From Betaproteobacteria bacterium (GTDB taxonomy: Bacteria; Pseudomonadota; Gammaproteobacteria; Burkholderiales; Burkholderiaceae_C): a DNA stretch of 7,530 nt. The notes beneath the pieces were generated by a model. It did not search any database. It was not told the DNA's origin and saw only the letters and a program-made list of their open reading frames with translations. Position 1 is the first letter of the stretch. Every line of letters begins with the position of its first letter. The stretch spans positions 1 through 7,530 of the forward strand of contig RGEP01000087.1 of assembly GCA_009918225.1 (NCBI GenBank), given 5' to 3'. Positions 1 through 6,653 of the stretch are shown one piece after another. Position numbers and translations under genes: made by a program.

Positions 1-426
1 GTTGGTCACCACCAGCAGGTTGGGTGCTGAGGCCACATGGGCCACGGGCGTGAAGTCCTTGACCATGTCATAGGACATCTTGGAATACAAGGACCCGTTG
101 ATGGCGTGGGTGCCCACGGTGGCCATCACCAGGGTGTGGCCGTCTGGCGGCGCTTTGGCCACGAAATCGGCGCCGATGTTGCCCCCTGCGCCAGGACGGT
201 TGTCGACCACCACGGTTTGGCCGAGTGCGGCTTTCTCGGAAAACAAGCGGGCCAGGATGTCGGGCGCGCCGCCGCTGGGAAAGGTCACCACCAAGCGGAT
301 GGGTTTGGACGGGAACGTCTGTGCCAAGACAGCCTGCGGACACAGCGCAACCATCGCCGCACCCAGCAACAGGGGGCGGGCCAGGGCCTGTACACCCGAC
401 AGAATCTGATCAACAGCCTTGAACAT
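1..426 (-). CDS. Bug/TctC-family tripartite tricarboxylate transporter substrate-binding protein, partial (N-terminal 142 residues)
   Basis: Periplasmic solute receptor of the Bug (TctC) family, which delivers carboxylates or other small organic acids to TctAB-type permeases; many Burkholderiales carry dozens with no linked permease. The frame is open from ATG 426-424 to the window edge, giving 142 residues of a protein that is usually about 320-330 long. Residues 1-35 look like a Sec signal peptide: a hydrophobic stretch around 17-35 ending AVLA before QTFP. Family landmarks follow: FPSKPIRLVVTFPSGG (38-53), VVVDNRPGAGGNIGADFVA (72-90), PDGHTL (94-99) and a DFTPVAHV segment (124-131). A good Shine-Dalgarno (AGGAG, 7 nt before the ATG) fixes the start. 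It lies 59 bp downstream of the DUF418 gene on the same strand, so co-transcription is possible, but a stem-loop sits between them. The substrate cannot be read from the sequence. Family assignment is confident. Confidence 0.93.
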   Translation of the reverse strand, partial: MFKAVDQILSGVQALARPLLLGAAMVALCPQAVLAQTFPSKPIRLVVTFPSGGAPDILARLFSEKAALGQTVVVDNRPGAGGNIGADFVAKAPPDGHTLVMATVGTHAINGSLYSKMSYDMVKDFTPVAHVASAPNLLVVTN

Positions 427-433
427 CGTGGCG

Positions 434-438
434 CTCCT
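434..438 (-). promoter_or_regulatory. Ribosome binding site of the Bug receptor gene
   Basis: AGGAG on the minus strand, 7 nt before ATG 426-424. It is the only clear Shine-Dalgarno seen ahead of any start codon in this window. It overlaps a small inverted repeat (CGCT at 432-435, AGCG at 440-443), so part of it could be sequestered. That last point is inference. Confidence 0.7.
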
Positions 439-443
439 GAGCG

Positions 444-469
444 TTGGGGTGGCTGCAGCCTAGCCCCAA
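444..469 (-). other. Intercistronic stem-loop between the DUF418 and Bug receptor genes
   Basis: Inverted repeat TTGGGG (444-449) / CCCCAA (464-469) enclosing the self-complementary GGCTGCAGCC (451-460). It can fold as a 6-bp outer stem, an asymmetric internal loop and a short inner stem. It lies between the DUF418 stop (486-488) and the receptor's AGGAG. No T-run follows on either strand, so it is not a classical intrinsic terminator. It could be an RNA-processing or stability element, or a weak terminator. Confidence 0.45.
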
Positions 470-485
470 AGTCCGCGCCTGTGGC

Positions 486-1721
486 TCAAGGTTTGTTCGG
501 GGGGTGTCCGTAGCTCAGGCGGCGCCAGAGGGCCTCTGCTGGGCCCAAATCGTGGCGGGACAGCCACCAGCCGGCCAGGGGGACCTGGACGCAGCCATAC
601 AGCAGAACGGCCAAGACGGTCAGGGCCGCTGGGCCAAATTCATCCCAATAACCCAAGCCCCAGCCCTGAAAGATGAGGGCGCCCAGGAGCGACTGCATCA
701 GGTACATGGTCAAGGGCATGCGGCCCACCTGGGCCAGCGGCCGCCGCAGCCACGTGGCTCGGTGGCCCAGGCACCATCGCAAGACCAGGCCGGCATAGGC
801 CAGCACCATGAAAACCCGGTGGGTGTCGCCCAGCATCCAGCCCAGCAGCACCTGGGGTGTCGGCGCCGACTGGCTGTCGTGGTCGGCCGTGAGCGCCGAG
901 CTGGCCATCCAAGAGCCCCATCCCAGCAGCAGCAACACGCCCAAGGCCACCAGACCCGCGGGGGTCGACAGCCAACGGGCCGGTGCCCCATCGGCCTGCA
1001 GCCAGCCGCGCCGCTGCACCCAAAGGCCCAAGACCGCGGTCGACAGCAGCGACAGGACAAACCAGCTCGATACGGGCCACAGGTACTCGTGGGCGTAGAA
1101 CCACCACGACTCCTGCAGCCGCAGCATCACGCCGGGCCACCAAGGCCCCGATCCAAACACCGCGTTGTCCAGCGTCATCTGGCTGAGCAAGAAACGCTGT
1201 TCGGCCTCAGCGCCCTCCAGGCTCCAGAGCTGCGAGACCCACACCCCATGCGCGAACTGGGCCAGCAGCACCGCCACGCTCAGCTGCAAGAGGCTGCTGG
1301 CCGACCAGGCACGCACCGTCCACAGGACCACGCCCAGTACCGCGTAAATGTGCAGCACATCGCCGCCCCACAGCAAGGCGATGTGCAAGATCCCGAAGCC
1401 CATCAGCACCGCCAAGCGCCGCCACACCACCGCCTGTGCCCCATCCGCCGACAGGCGCTGCATCTGCAGGGCCAACCCCATGCCGAACAGCAGGGTGAAC
1501 AAGCCGTTGAATTTGCCTTCCAGGAGCACCCCGCTGAGCAGATAGACGACAGAGTCGAGCTCGCTGTGCACCGCCGTCTTCTCCCGCATCACGGCTTCGG
1601 GAATGAAAAAGCTGCTGCTCAAGCCGGGCATGTTCATGATGAAGATGCCCAACAAGGCGATGCCGCGCATCACGTCGAGCGCCTCGATCCGCTCGGCCAG
1701 GGTGGTGGGTTGTGCACTCAT
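486..1721 (-). CDS. DUF418 domain-containing multi-pass membrane protein (YeiB-like)
   Basis: A 411-residue polytopic inner-membrane protein of the DUF418/YeiB family; the biochemical role of the family is not established. The sequence shows the N-terminal family signature RIEALDVMRGIALLGI (11-26), followed by hydrophobic segments. Further signatures are KFNGLFTLLFGMG (70-82), GDVLHIYAVLG (120-130), a C-terminal DUF418 region with GRMPLTMYLMQS (333-344), and the typical ending GPAEALWRRLSYG (393-405). Length and motif order fit an intact member. The start is ATG 1721-1719, whose last two bases belong to the TGA stop of the upstream DUF885 gene (ATGA overlap). An in-frame TTG at 1739 would add only six residues and is less likely. 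The Shine-Dalgarno is weak (GGGTGAAG about 8 nt upstream), consistent with translation coupled to DUF885. It is the last gene of the three-gene unit. The family call is firm; the function is unknown. Confidence 0.93.
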   Translation of the reverse strand: MSAQPTTLAERIEALDVMRGIALLGIFIMNMPGLSSSFFIPEAVMREKTAVHSELDSVVYLLSGVLLEGKFNGLFTLLFGMGLALQMQRLSADGAQAVVWRRLAVLMGFGILHIALLWGGDVLHIYAVLGVVLWTVRAWSASSLLQLSVAVLLAQFAHGVWVSQLWSLEGAEAEQRFLLSQMTLDNAVFGSGPWWPGVMLRLQESWWFYAHEYLWPVSSWFVLSLLSTAVLGLWVQRRGWLQADGAPARWLSTPAGLVALGVLLLLGWGSWMASSALTADHDSQSAPTPQVLLGWMLGDTHRVFMVLAYAGLVLRWCLGHRATWLRRPLAQVGRMPLTMYLMQSLLGALIFQGWGLGYWDEFGPAALTVLAVLLYGCVQVPLAGWWLSRHDLGPAEALWRRLSYGHPPNKP

Positions 1722-3541
1722 GGATGCTGCTTCACCCAACGCCGCACGTTGTCGCGCAAAAGGTCCAGTGGCATACCGCCATTCATCAAGACCACCTCGT
1801 GAAACTCGCGGGCATCAAAGCGCGTGCCCAGCTCGGCTTCGGCTTCCCGGCGCATGTCCAGGATGGCCAACTGTCCCACCTTGTAGGCGGTGGCTTGACC
1901 CGGAGACACCACATAGCGCTCGACCTCGCGCTCGATCTCGGCAGCCGGCATCCCCGTGTGTTCGATCATGTACTGGATAGCTTGCTCACGGCTCCACCCC
2001 TTGGCGTGCAAGCCCGTGTCCACCACCAAGCGAGCGGCTCGAAACATTTCCGCTTGTAGGCGACCCAAGTCGCCCAAAGGATCGCCCTCATACAAGCCCA
2101 TGTCGGTCTTGGCCATGCGCTCGGCATACAGCGCCCAGCCCTCGGCATAGGCGGTGAAGTTGGCCATTTGCCGCATCAGGGGCACACCCGTGATCGACAA
2201 GGCCGCTGCGGCCTGAAAGTGATGACCGGGCGCGCCTTCGTGGATCATGAAGCTGGCCAGGGTCCAACGCGGGTTGTCCGCGGTGTCCTTGAGGTTGATG
2301 TAGAAGCGCCCTGGGCGTGAGCCGTCAAGCGCTGGGCCGTTGTAATACCCCCCAGGGCTGCCGTCCTGCTGGTACTCCGGTACCCGAACAATCTCCAAGG
2401 GGTGGGGTGGCACGGTCTTGAAGTGGCGCGGCGCCGCCCGCATCACCCGTTCGTGAATGGCCTGCAGGTGGGCCATCATGGCCGCCCGACCTGCATCGGT
2501 GTTGGGGAAGATTTGGCCCGGTTGACGGTTCAGGTCCGCAATGCGCTGCGCCAGCAGCTGGCTGCTTCGGCCAATGCCCTGTGCATCCAAGATGTCCACC
2601 ATCTCGGCCTTCAGCCGCGCCACTTCGCGCAAGCCCAGGCTGTGGATGTCCTCGGCTGACAGGCCGGTGGTGGTGTGAGAGGCCAGCGCCGCGGCGTAGA
2701 TCTCCCGACCCTGGGGAATGCGTTCAATGCCGGCACGCGAATCGGTTTGCTTGAGCAGCGCTTCGTGCAGGGCAATGAGTTGGCGGTAGCCGGGCAGGAC
2801 GCGCTGCTCCAGGATGGCTTGGGCCTGTCGGCTGAGTTCAGCCGCCTGTGTTGCACTGACCGAATCGACGGCCTTGAGCCGGTCCTGCAAGCTGGTCACC
2901 AGCACATGCTGGGCCGGTTCTGCTGCCACGAAGGCACGCAGCTGCTCCAAAACCCGGCGGACGATGAAGTCGGGGGGCACCACGCCATGGTCTCGGTCTT
3001 CACCCACGCGTTGATGCGCCTGTTGCAGGATGTCACCGAAGGCCTCCAGGCGTTTGAGGTAGCGCTGCGCGCCGCGGTGGCTGCGGATTGGGTGCACATC
3101 GGTCAGGAACTGGGGCAGTTGCACGGTTACCCCGTCAAGCTGCGTCAGGCGGTAGCCGCCCCGCTCAAAGCGGGCCTGCGCGATTTGGTCGTCCATCATC
3201 CAAGCCGCAATGGCCCAGGTCAGGCGCTCTTGGCCTTCAAGGCCCTGTGGGCCGTATCGGTTCAATCCTTCGCGGGCCTTGCGCATGAATGCGATGGAGG
3301 CCAGTTCTTCTTCTCGCGTAAAGGGCGTGAGCTTGTCGCCGTGAAAGTCCAACAGCGTGTCGTCCAGCAAGCCCAGTGAGGTCAAAGATTCAGGCGAGCG
3401 AAGAAGGGATTGCACCGTGATCTTGTTGATGTAGTTGTTCAGCCCCACCGGCGTGAACCAAAACCAAAAAGAGGCACCCGTCAGGCCGATCGCCACCAAT
3501 GCAGCCACAGCCGCCAGCGTTTTCTTGAGTCGAGTATTCAT
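1718..3541 (-). CDS. DUF885 family protein, putative membrane-anchored zinc metallopeptidase
   Basis: A 607-residue DUF885 protein; members resemble gluzincin-type metallopeptidases and are usually annotated as hypothetical or as putative carboxypeptidases. A short basic N-terminus (MNTRLKK) and one hydrophobic segment (about 8-30, ending in a Trp/Phe-rich stretch) predict a signal anchor or signal peptide, placing the catalytic part in the periplasm. The C-terminal half carries HEGAPGHHFQ (434-443), where H434, E435 and H440 are the expected metal/catalytic residues. YAEGWALYAER follows (465-475), whose glutamates are candidate third ligands, then VVDTGLHAKGW (506-516), TAYKVGQL (551-558) and FHEVVLMNGGMPLDLL (580-595). 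Length is normal for the family and no motif looks broken. The start is ATG 3541-3539, overlapping the TGA of the YciB-like gene as ATGA; an in-frame TTG at 3625 would lie inside that gene and is rejected. No strong Shine-Dalgarno is seen, as expected for coupled translation. The substrate is unknown. Confidence 0.93.
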   Translation of the reverse strand: MNTRLKKTLAAVAALVAIGLTGASFWFWFTPVGLNNYINKITVQSLLRSPESLTSLGLLDDTLLDFHGDKLTPFTREEELASIAFMRKAREGLNRYGPQGLEGQERLTWAIAAWMMDDQIAQARFERGGYRLTQLDGVTVQLPQFLTDVHPIRSHRGAQRYLKRLEAFGDILQQAHQRVGEDRDHGVVPPDFIVRRVLEQLRAFVAAEPAQHVLVTSLQDRLKAVDSVSATQAAELSRQAQAILEQRVLPGYRQLIALHEALLKQTDSRAGIERIPQGREIYAAALASHTTTGLSAEDIHSLGLREVARLKAEMVDILDAQGIGRSSQLLAQRIADLNRQPGQIFPNTDAGRAAMMAHLQAIHERVMRAAPRHFKTVPPHPLEIVRVPEYQQDGSPGGYYNGPALDGSRPGRFYINLKDTADNPRWTLASFMIHEGAPGHHFQAAAALSITGVPLMRQMANFTAYAEGWALYAERMAKTDMGLYEGDPLGDLGRLQAEMFRAARLVVDTGLHAKGWSREQAIQYMIEHTGMPAAEIEREVERYVVSPGQATAYKVGQLAILDMRREAEAELGTRFDAREFHEVVLMNGGMPLDLLRDNVRRWVKQHP

Positions 3542-4458
3542 CTTGCCGTTCGAGCCCAGTTGAGCGCCCATTGGGTCAACACGATGACGACCACGAAGTC
3601 GCCCCATGTGGTGTAGTACAGCCAAGTGTCCTTGGAGAACATCATCGCCACGGCCAGGTTCAGGCCTGCCATGGTGTAGCCGCAGGCCGCCATACCCACC
3701 GACAGGCGGCGCAGGTTCAGGTCCCGGTAGGCCAGATAGGTGGACAGCCGACGCGCCATGACGCGGCCGCCGGTCAAGGCATCCACGGCAAAGCAGGTGG
3801 CGGCGATGCAGCCCATGATGGTGGCCTTGAGCTGCACCGCAAACTCAGATTCAAAGGCCCAGGAGAACCCGGCCGATACGAGCATCATCACCACGCCAAA
3901 CAGCGCCAAGCCGCCGAGCAGGTCGATTTTGTTGGCCGCAAACCGGTTGATCAGCCACTGTAGGGGAAGCAGAGACAGCCCCACGCATGCCGTGACCAGT
4001 GCTGCCGTGCGCAGGTCCGTGGTTTTGCCCAACACGAAAAACAGCAGACCCAGGGCGATGTCCGTGATGATGGCCGGCGCATTGCGTTTGAACGCACTGC
4101 CCTCAAACACCGGCCGGCCGTCTTGGCGGCTGGTCATCATGTCCTGCATCTTGGCCAGGTAGGCATGGGGGTCGTCATGGGATTGCCAAAGCGTTTGCTC
4201 GCCGCGCATGACCTTCAGGCCGTATGACCACGCATTGCGGGGCCCCGCGACCAAACGCACCGGCCCGTTGGGCGTATCGATGCTCAATTCATGCAGGCGA
4301 TAAGGGTCCCGGAAGTAGTCTTGCCGATCGCTGAGCGTGGCATGGCCAGGTGCGGGCTCGGGTACCACCAACCGCGACCAGGACCACGAGGTTTCCAGCG
4401 CCACGGGTATGACACGGCCGTCGATGATGGGCGTGAATCGGTAGGTCCAAATTTTCAT
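3538..4458 (-). CDS. YciB/IspZ (septation protein A)-like membrane protein with extra N-terminal domain
   Basis: A 306-residue protein in two parts. Residues 1 to about 125 are soluble-looking, charged and Trp-rich at the start, including a patch with W25 and W27; I do not recognise the fold. Residues about 128-302 resemble the YciB/IspZ inner-membrane family: hydrophobic segments near 129-144, 150-166, 180-201, 211-229, 253-273 and 281-300. They include a family-like stretch LRRLSVGMAACGYTMAGLNL (249-268) continuing into AVAMMFSKDTWLYY (269-282), close to the YciB pattern RRLN...LNLYVAF.FS.DTW. Ordinary YciB proteins are about 180 residues and lack the front part. The start is set at ATG 4458-4456; ATG 4488 and GTG 4503 are alternatives, and none has a Shine-Dalgarno. 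It is the first gene of the unit and overlaps DUF885 by ATGA. YciB has been linked to envelope synthesis and division; whether this variant shares that role is inference. It is probably not the canonical yciB, so no symbol is given. Confidence 0.8.
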   Translation of the reverse strand: MKIWTYRFTPIIDGRVIPVALETSWSWSRLVVPEPAPGHATLSDRQDYFRDPYRLHELSIDTPNGPVRLVAGPRNAWSYGLKVMRGEQTLWQSHDDPHAYLAKMQDMMTSRQDGRPVFEGSAFKRNAPAIITDIALGLLFFVLGKTTDLRTAALVTACVGLSLLPLQWLINRFAANKIDLLGGLALFGVVMMLVSAGFSWAFESEFAVQLKATIMGCIAATCFAVDALTGGRVMARRLSTYLAYRDLNLRRLSVGMAACGYTMAGLNLAVAMMFSKDTWLYYTTWGDFVVVIVLTQWALNWARTAR

Positions 4459-4465
4459 GGGCGGG

Positions 4466-4471
4466 ATTAGA
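4466..4471 (-). promoter_or_regulatory. Possible -10 element for the YciB-like operon
   Basis: On the minus strand the hexamer reads TCTAAT, five of six matches to TATAAT, and ends 7 nt before ATG 4458. No good -35 is found 16-18 bp upstream. If real, transcription would begin at or next to the start codon, giving a leaderless or nearly leaderless mRNA, in line with the missing Shine-Dalgarno. This is weak evidence. Confidence 0.25.
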
Positions 4472-4529
4472 ACGCGATTTGGGTCCATGCACGCTGGCCA
4501 CACCGGCCCCGGGCATTGGCCGCTGTGCC

Positions 4530-4566
4530 GCAGGGACAGGGGCTAATGCCCTGCAGCGCCGCAGGG
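4530..4566. other. Mutually exclusive stem-loops in the divergent region
   Basis: The central segment CCCTGC (4549-4554) can pair with an upstream copy of GCAGGG (4530-4535, loop of 13) or with a downstream copy (4561-4566, loop of 6). A third fold, GGGGC (4539-4543) with GCCCT (4548-4552) around a TAAT loop, is also possible. The pairings compete, an arrangement that can act as an RNA switch, but no terminator-like T-run is present. Confidence 0.4.
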
Positions 4567-4574
4567 GGATCGGT

Positions 4575-4590
4575 GGCTGCCGATGCAGCC
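4575..4590. other. Perfect 6-bp stem-loop in the SOUL leader
   Basis: GGCTGC (4575-4580) and GCAGCC (4585-4590) pair perfectly around the loop CGAT. It lies about 52 nt upstream of the SOUL start and 8 nt after the preceding hairpin. An overlapping alternative pairs ATCGG (4569-4573) with CCGAT (4580-4584). It may be an operator-like dyad or an RNA structure; no function can be assigned. Confidence 0.4.
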
Positions 4591-4642
4591 CAACCCCGAT
4601 GGACCCACAGTGCTGCTTGTGCCACTTCGCAGGCTGACCCCT

Positions 4643-5287
4643 ATGAACCCATCTACTCTTTCGCGCGTTTTCCTTGGCCTGGCCCTCGGCTCGGCCCTTG
4701 TTTCCGGCACCGCCCCTGCCCAAGCCATTGAGCAGCCGCGCTACCGGGTTGAACAGGTGCTGGGCGCTGACAGCATAGAGGTGCGCCGCTACGAGCCCTA
4801 CATCGTGGCCGAGGTGGTGGTGCCCGGCCCAGCCGAACAGGCCGGCAATCAGGGCTTCTCGTTTTTAGGGGGCTATATCTTTGGGCGCAACAAAGGCGAG
4901 CGCAAGATTGCGATGACCGCCCCAGTGGTGCAAACGCCCCAGCCCACCAAGATTGCCATGACCGCCCCGGTGGCGCAAATGCCGGTGGAAGGCGGCCAGG
5001 GGTTTGCCGTGCAGTTCATGATGCCCTCGTCCTTCACGATGGAGACCCTGCCTGAGCCCCTGGATCCCCGGGTCACCCTCAAGCCGGTGGCCGAGCAACG
5101 GGTGGTGGCCATCACGTATTCGGGCACGTGGTCGCAGTCCAACTACGACGAGCACCTGGCCAAGCTGCGCAACGCTGCTCAGGCCGCAGGGCTAAAGACC
5201 GAGGGCGAGCCGGTGTACGCCCGTTACAACGGCCCTTGGGTGCCGTGGTTCATGCGCAAGAACGAGATCTGGTTGGCCGTGCGCTGA
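4643..5287 (+). CDS. SOUL-family heme-binding-like protein, exported
   Basis: A 214-residue SOUL/HBP-family protein. Eukaryotic members bind heme; the bacterial role is poorly defined. Residues 1-28 form a Sec signal peptide ending APAQA, so the mature protein (from I29) is predicted periplasmic. Family features are YEPYIVAEV (50-58), FSFLGGYIFGRN (72-83), KIAMTAPV (88-95), then a second KIAMTAPV (103-110). After these come VQFMMPSSFTMETLPEPLDPRV, which overlaps the usual MPS.... signature, a VAITYSGTWSQ stretch, and the C-terminal LKTEGEPVYARYNGPWVPWFMRKNEIW region typical of the family, here present in full. The start is ATG 4643 because it puts the signal peptide at the N-terminus; an upstream in-frame ATG at 4583 would add 20 residues ahead of it. 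It is transcribed divergently from the YciB-like operon and converges on dctM. I see no evidence on its own heme ligands. Confidence 0.93.
   Translation: MNPSTLSRVFLGLALGSALVSGTAPAQAIEQPRYRVEQVLGADSIEVRRYEPYIVAEVVVPGPAEQAGNQGFSFLGGYIFGRNKGERKIAMTAPVVQTPQPTKIAMTAPVAQMPVEGGQGFAVQFMMPSSFTMETLPEPLDPRVTLKPVAEQRVVAITYSGTWSQSNYDEHLAKLRNAAQAAGLKTEGEPVYARYNGPWVPWFMRKNEIWLAVR
4904..4981 (+). repeat. Internal tandem duplication encoding KIAMTAPV.Q in the SOUL gene
   Basis: Two 33-nt units at 4904-4936 and 4949-4981, with a 45-nt period and 29 of 33 identical bases. They encode residues 88-98 (KIAMTAPVVQT) and 103-113 (KIAMTAPVAQM). Two of the four differences are silent. The linker between them is TPQPT-like. 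This suggests a duplication within the gene, or a lineage-typical repeat of the family motif. Confidence 0.85.
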
Positions 5288-5327
5288 GAAACGGTTGAAC
5301 GCAGGCGGCTGGGGAGGCAGCGGTCCG

Positions 5328-6638
5328 CTACTTGGGCCGGCCCATCACGGCGTCGGGTACGCTGGTCACGATCTCGGGAAAGACCGTGATCAGCACGATG
5401 GCCACCAGCATGCACGCAAAAAAGGGCACCGTCACCTGCGCGATCCGGTTGCTGTCCACACCGGTCATGTTCTGCAGCACAAAGAGGTTGAAGCCCACCG
5501 GTGGTGTGATTTCCGCAATCTCGATCAACAAGATGATGAAGATGCCGAACCACACCAGGTCAAAACCGGCCTTCTGAATCAGGGGCAGCACCACTGCGCT
5601 GGTCAGCACGATCATCGAGATGCCGTCGAGTGCTGTACCGAGGACGAGGTACACGACCACGAGGATGGCAATCAGGCCGTAGGGGGAGAGGTCCAGGGCG
5701 ACCACGGCTTCGGCCAATGCCCGCGGGATGCCGGTAAAGGCCATGGTCTTGGTGAGAAAGGCTGCGCCGGCCAGGATGAACAGGATCATGCAGCTCACCC
5801 GTGCTGCACCCATCAGGCCATCCCAGAAGTTTTGCCAGGTCAAGCTGCGGCCGGCCGCCGCAATCGCCAGGGAGCCCACCACGCCCCAAGCGGCGCATTC
5901 GGTTGCCGTGGCAATACCCGCCACCAACACCCAGACGATGAAGACGATCAGCAGCCCACAGGGTATGAGGCTGCCCGAACGCCTGAGCTTCTCGGCCAGG
6001 CTCATCGGGGCGTCGGGTGGTGGAACCTGATTCGGGTGTTGCAGGCTCCACCATGCGATGTATGCCGAGAACAAACCCATGAGCAGCAGGCCGGGTAAAA
6101 AACCGGCGAGGAACAAGCGAATCACGCTGGCATCAGCGGCCACCGCATACACCACCATCGTGATCGAGGGGGGTATCAAGATCCCCAGACCACCGGCTGC
6201 AGCCAAGGACCCCAAGGCCAGGTTGCGGTCGTATCCCCGGCGTTCGAGCTCGGGCAGCGCCACCTTGGCAATCGTGGCGCAGGTGGCAGCCGAGGAGCCC
6301 GAGACCGAGCCAAAAATGCCACAGCCCAAAATGGTGGTGTGCATCAGCCGCCCTGGCACGCGCGACAACCACGGTGAGAGCCCATCAAACATCTGTTCGG
6401 ACAGGCGCGTGCGGTACAGGATTTCGCCCATCCAAATGAACATGGGCAAGGCCGCCAGTTCCCAGCTGGCGGTGGTTTCCCAAAAGGCGGAAAACAGGTT
6501 CTTGCCCGGCGCGGTGGTGGTGAAAAAAGCTTGGCCTACCCAACCCACGATGGCCAAGGTCATGGCGATCCAGACTCCACCCGACAACAGGAGCAGCATC
6601 AGGAACAGCAGCAGGCCACCGATTTCAAGCAGGGTCAT
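5328..6638 (-). CDS. dctM: TRAP transporter large permease subunit (DctM family)
   Basis: A 436-residue inner-membrane protein forming the transport channel of a TRAP-type secondary transporter, which uses an ion gradient to import a substrate delivered by DctP. The sequence is hydrophobic throughout and carries DctM landmarks: LPMFIWMGEIL (64-74), GCGIFGSVSGSSAATCATI (105-123), AAGGLGILIPPSI (147-159), GTALDGISMIVLT (334-346) and EIAEITPPVGFNLFVL (373-388). The length is normal, so it is a complete stand-alone subunit, not a DctQM fusion. The start is ATG 6638-6636, 15 nt after the dctQ stop; no Shine-Dalgarno is evident in that gap, so reinitiation after dctQ is likely. It is the last gene of the operon and ends 40 bp from the convergent SOUL gene. 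The symbol denotes the family; the substrate is unknown and need not be a C4-dicarboxylate. Confidence 0.96.
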   Translation of the reverse strand: MTLLEIGGLLLFLMLLLLSGGVWIAMTLAIVGWVGQAFFTTTAPGKNLFSAFWETTASWELAALPMFIWMGEILYRTRLSEQMFDGLSPWLSRVPGRLMHTTILGCGIFGSVSGSSAATCATIAKVALPELERRGYDRNLALGSLAAAGGLGILIPPSITMVVYAVAADASVIRLFLAGFLPGLLLMGLFSAYIAWWSLQHPNQVPPPDAPMSLAEKLRRSGSLIPCGLLIVFIVWVLVAGIATATECAAWGVVGSLAIAAAGRSLTWQNFWDGLMGAARVSCMILFILAGAAFLTKTMAFTGIPRALAEAVVALDLSPYGLIAILVVVYLVLGTALDGISMIVLTSAVVLPLIQKAGFDLVWFGIFIILLIEIAEITPPVGFNLFVLQNMTGVDSNRIAQVTVPFFACMLVAIVLITVFPEIVTSVPDAVMGRPK

Positions 6639-6653
6639 GGGGCCAGGTGAAGG

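Larger units (their letters stand above)
4459..4642. promoter_or_regulatory. Divergent intergenic region between the YciB-like operon and the SOUL gene
   Basis: 184 bp between two divergent start codons, so promoters for both directions should lie here. It contains several GC-rich inverted repeats between 4530 and 4590 (listed separately) and a direct repeat GCCGCAGGG (4527-4535 and 4558-4566). I could not find a convincing -35/-10 pair for the plus-strand gene; GCTAAT at 4542-4547 is a weak -10 candidate with TTGGCC (4516-4521) too far away at 20 bp. The SOUL gene has only a partial Shine-Dalgarno (AGG at 4631-4633, 9 nt before ATG). Confidence 0.5.

Noticed and set aside
444..1802. Plus-strand open frame of 452 codons opposite the DUF418 gene
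   Set aside because: Gln/His/Pro/Arg-rich low-complexity product with no recognisable domain; it lies antisense to a clear DUF418 gene and is explained by GC-rich codon bias leaving the opposite frame open.
2675..3379. Plus-strand open frame of 234 codons opposite DUF885
   Set aside because: Antisense to a well-supported gene, with no family resemblance and no Shine-Dalgarno.
3542..3625. Longer DUF885 start at TTG 3625
   Set aside because: The added residues lie inside the YciB-like coding sequence and precede the signal-anchor segment; the ATGA overlap start is far more likely.
5288..5327. Bidirectional terminator between SOUL and dctM
   Set aside because: The 40-bp convergent gap holds only a 4-bp GCTG/CAGC stem and no T-run, which is too weak to call.
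5295..6098. Plus-strand open frame of 267 codons opposite dctM
   Set aside because: His/Asp/Gln-rich product expected from the reverse strand of a membrane-protein gene; no domain is recognisable.
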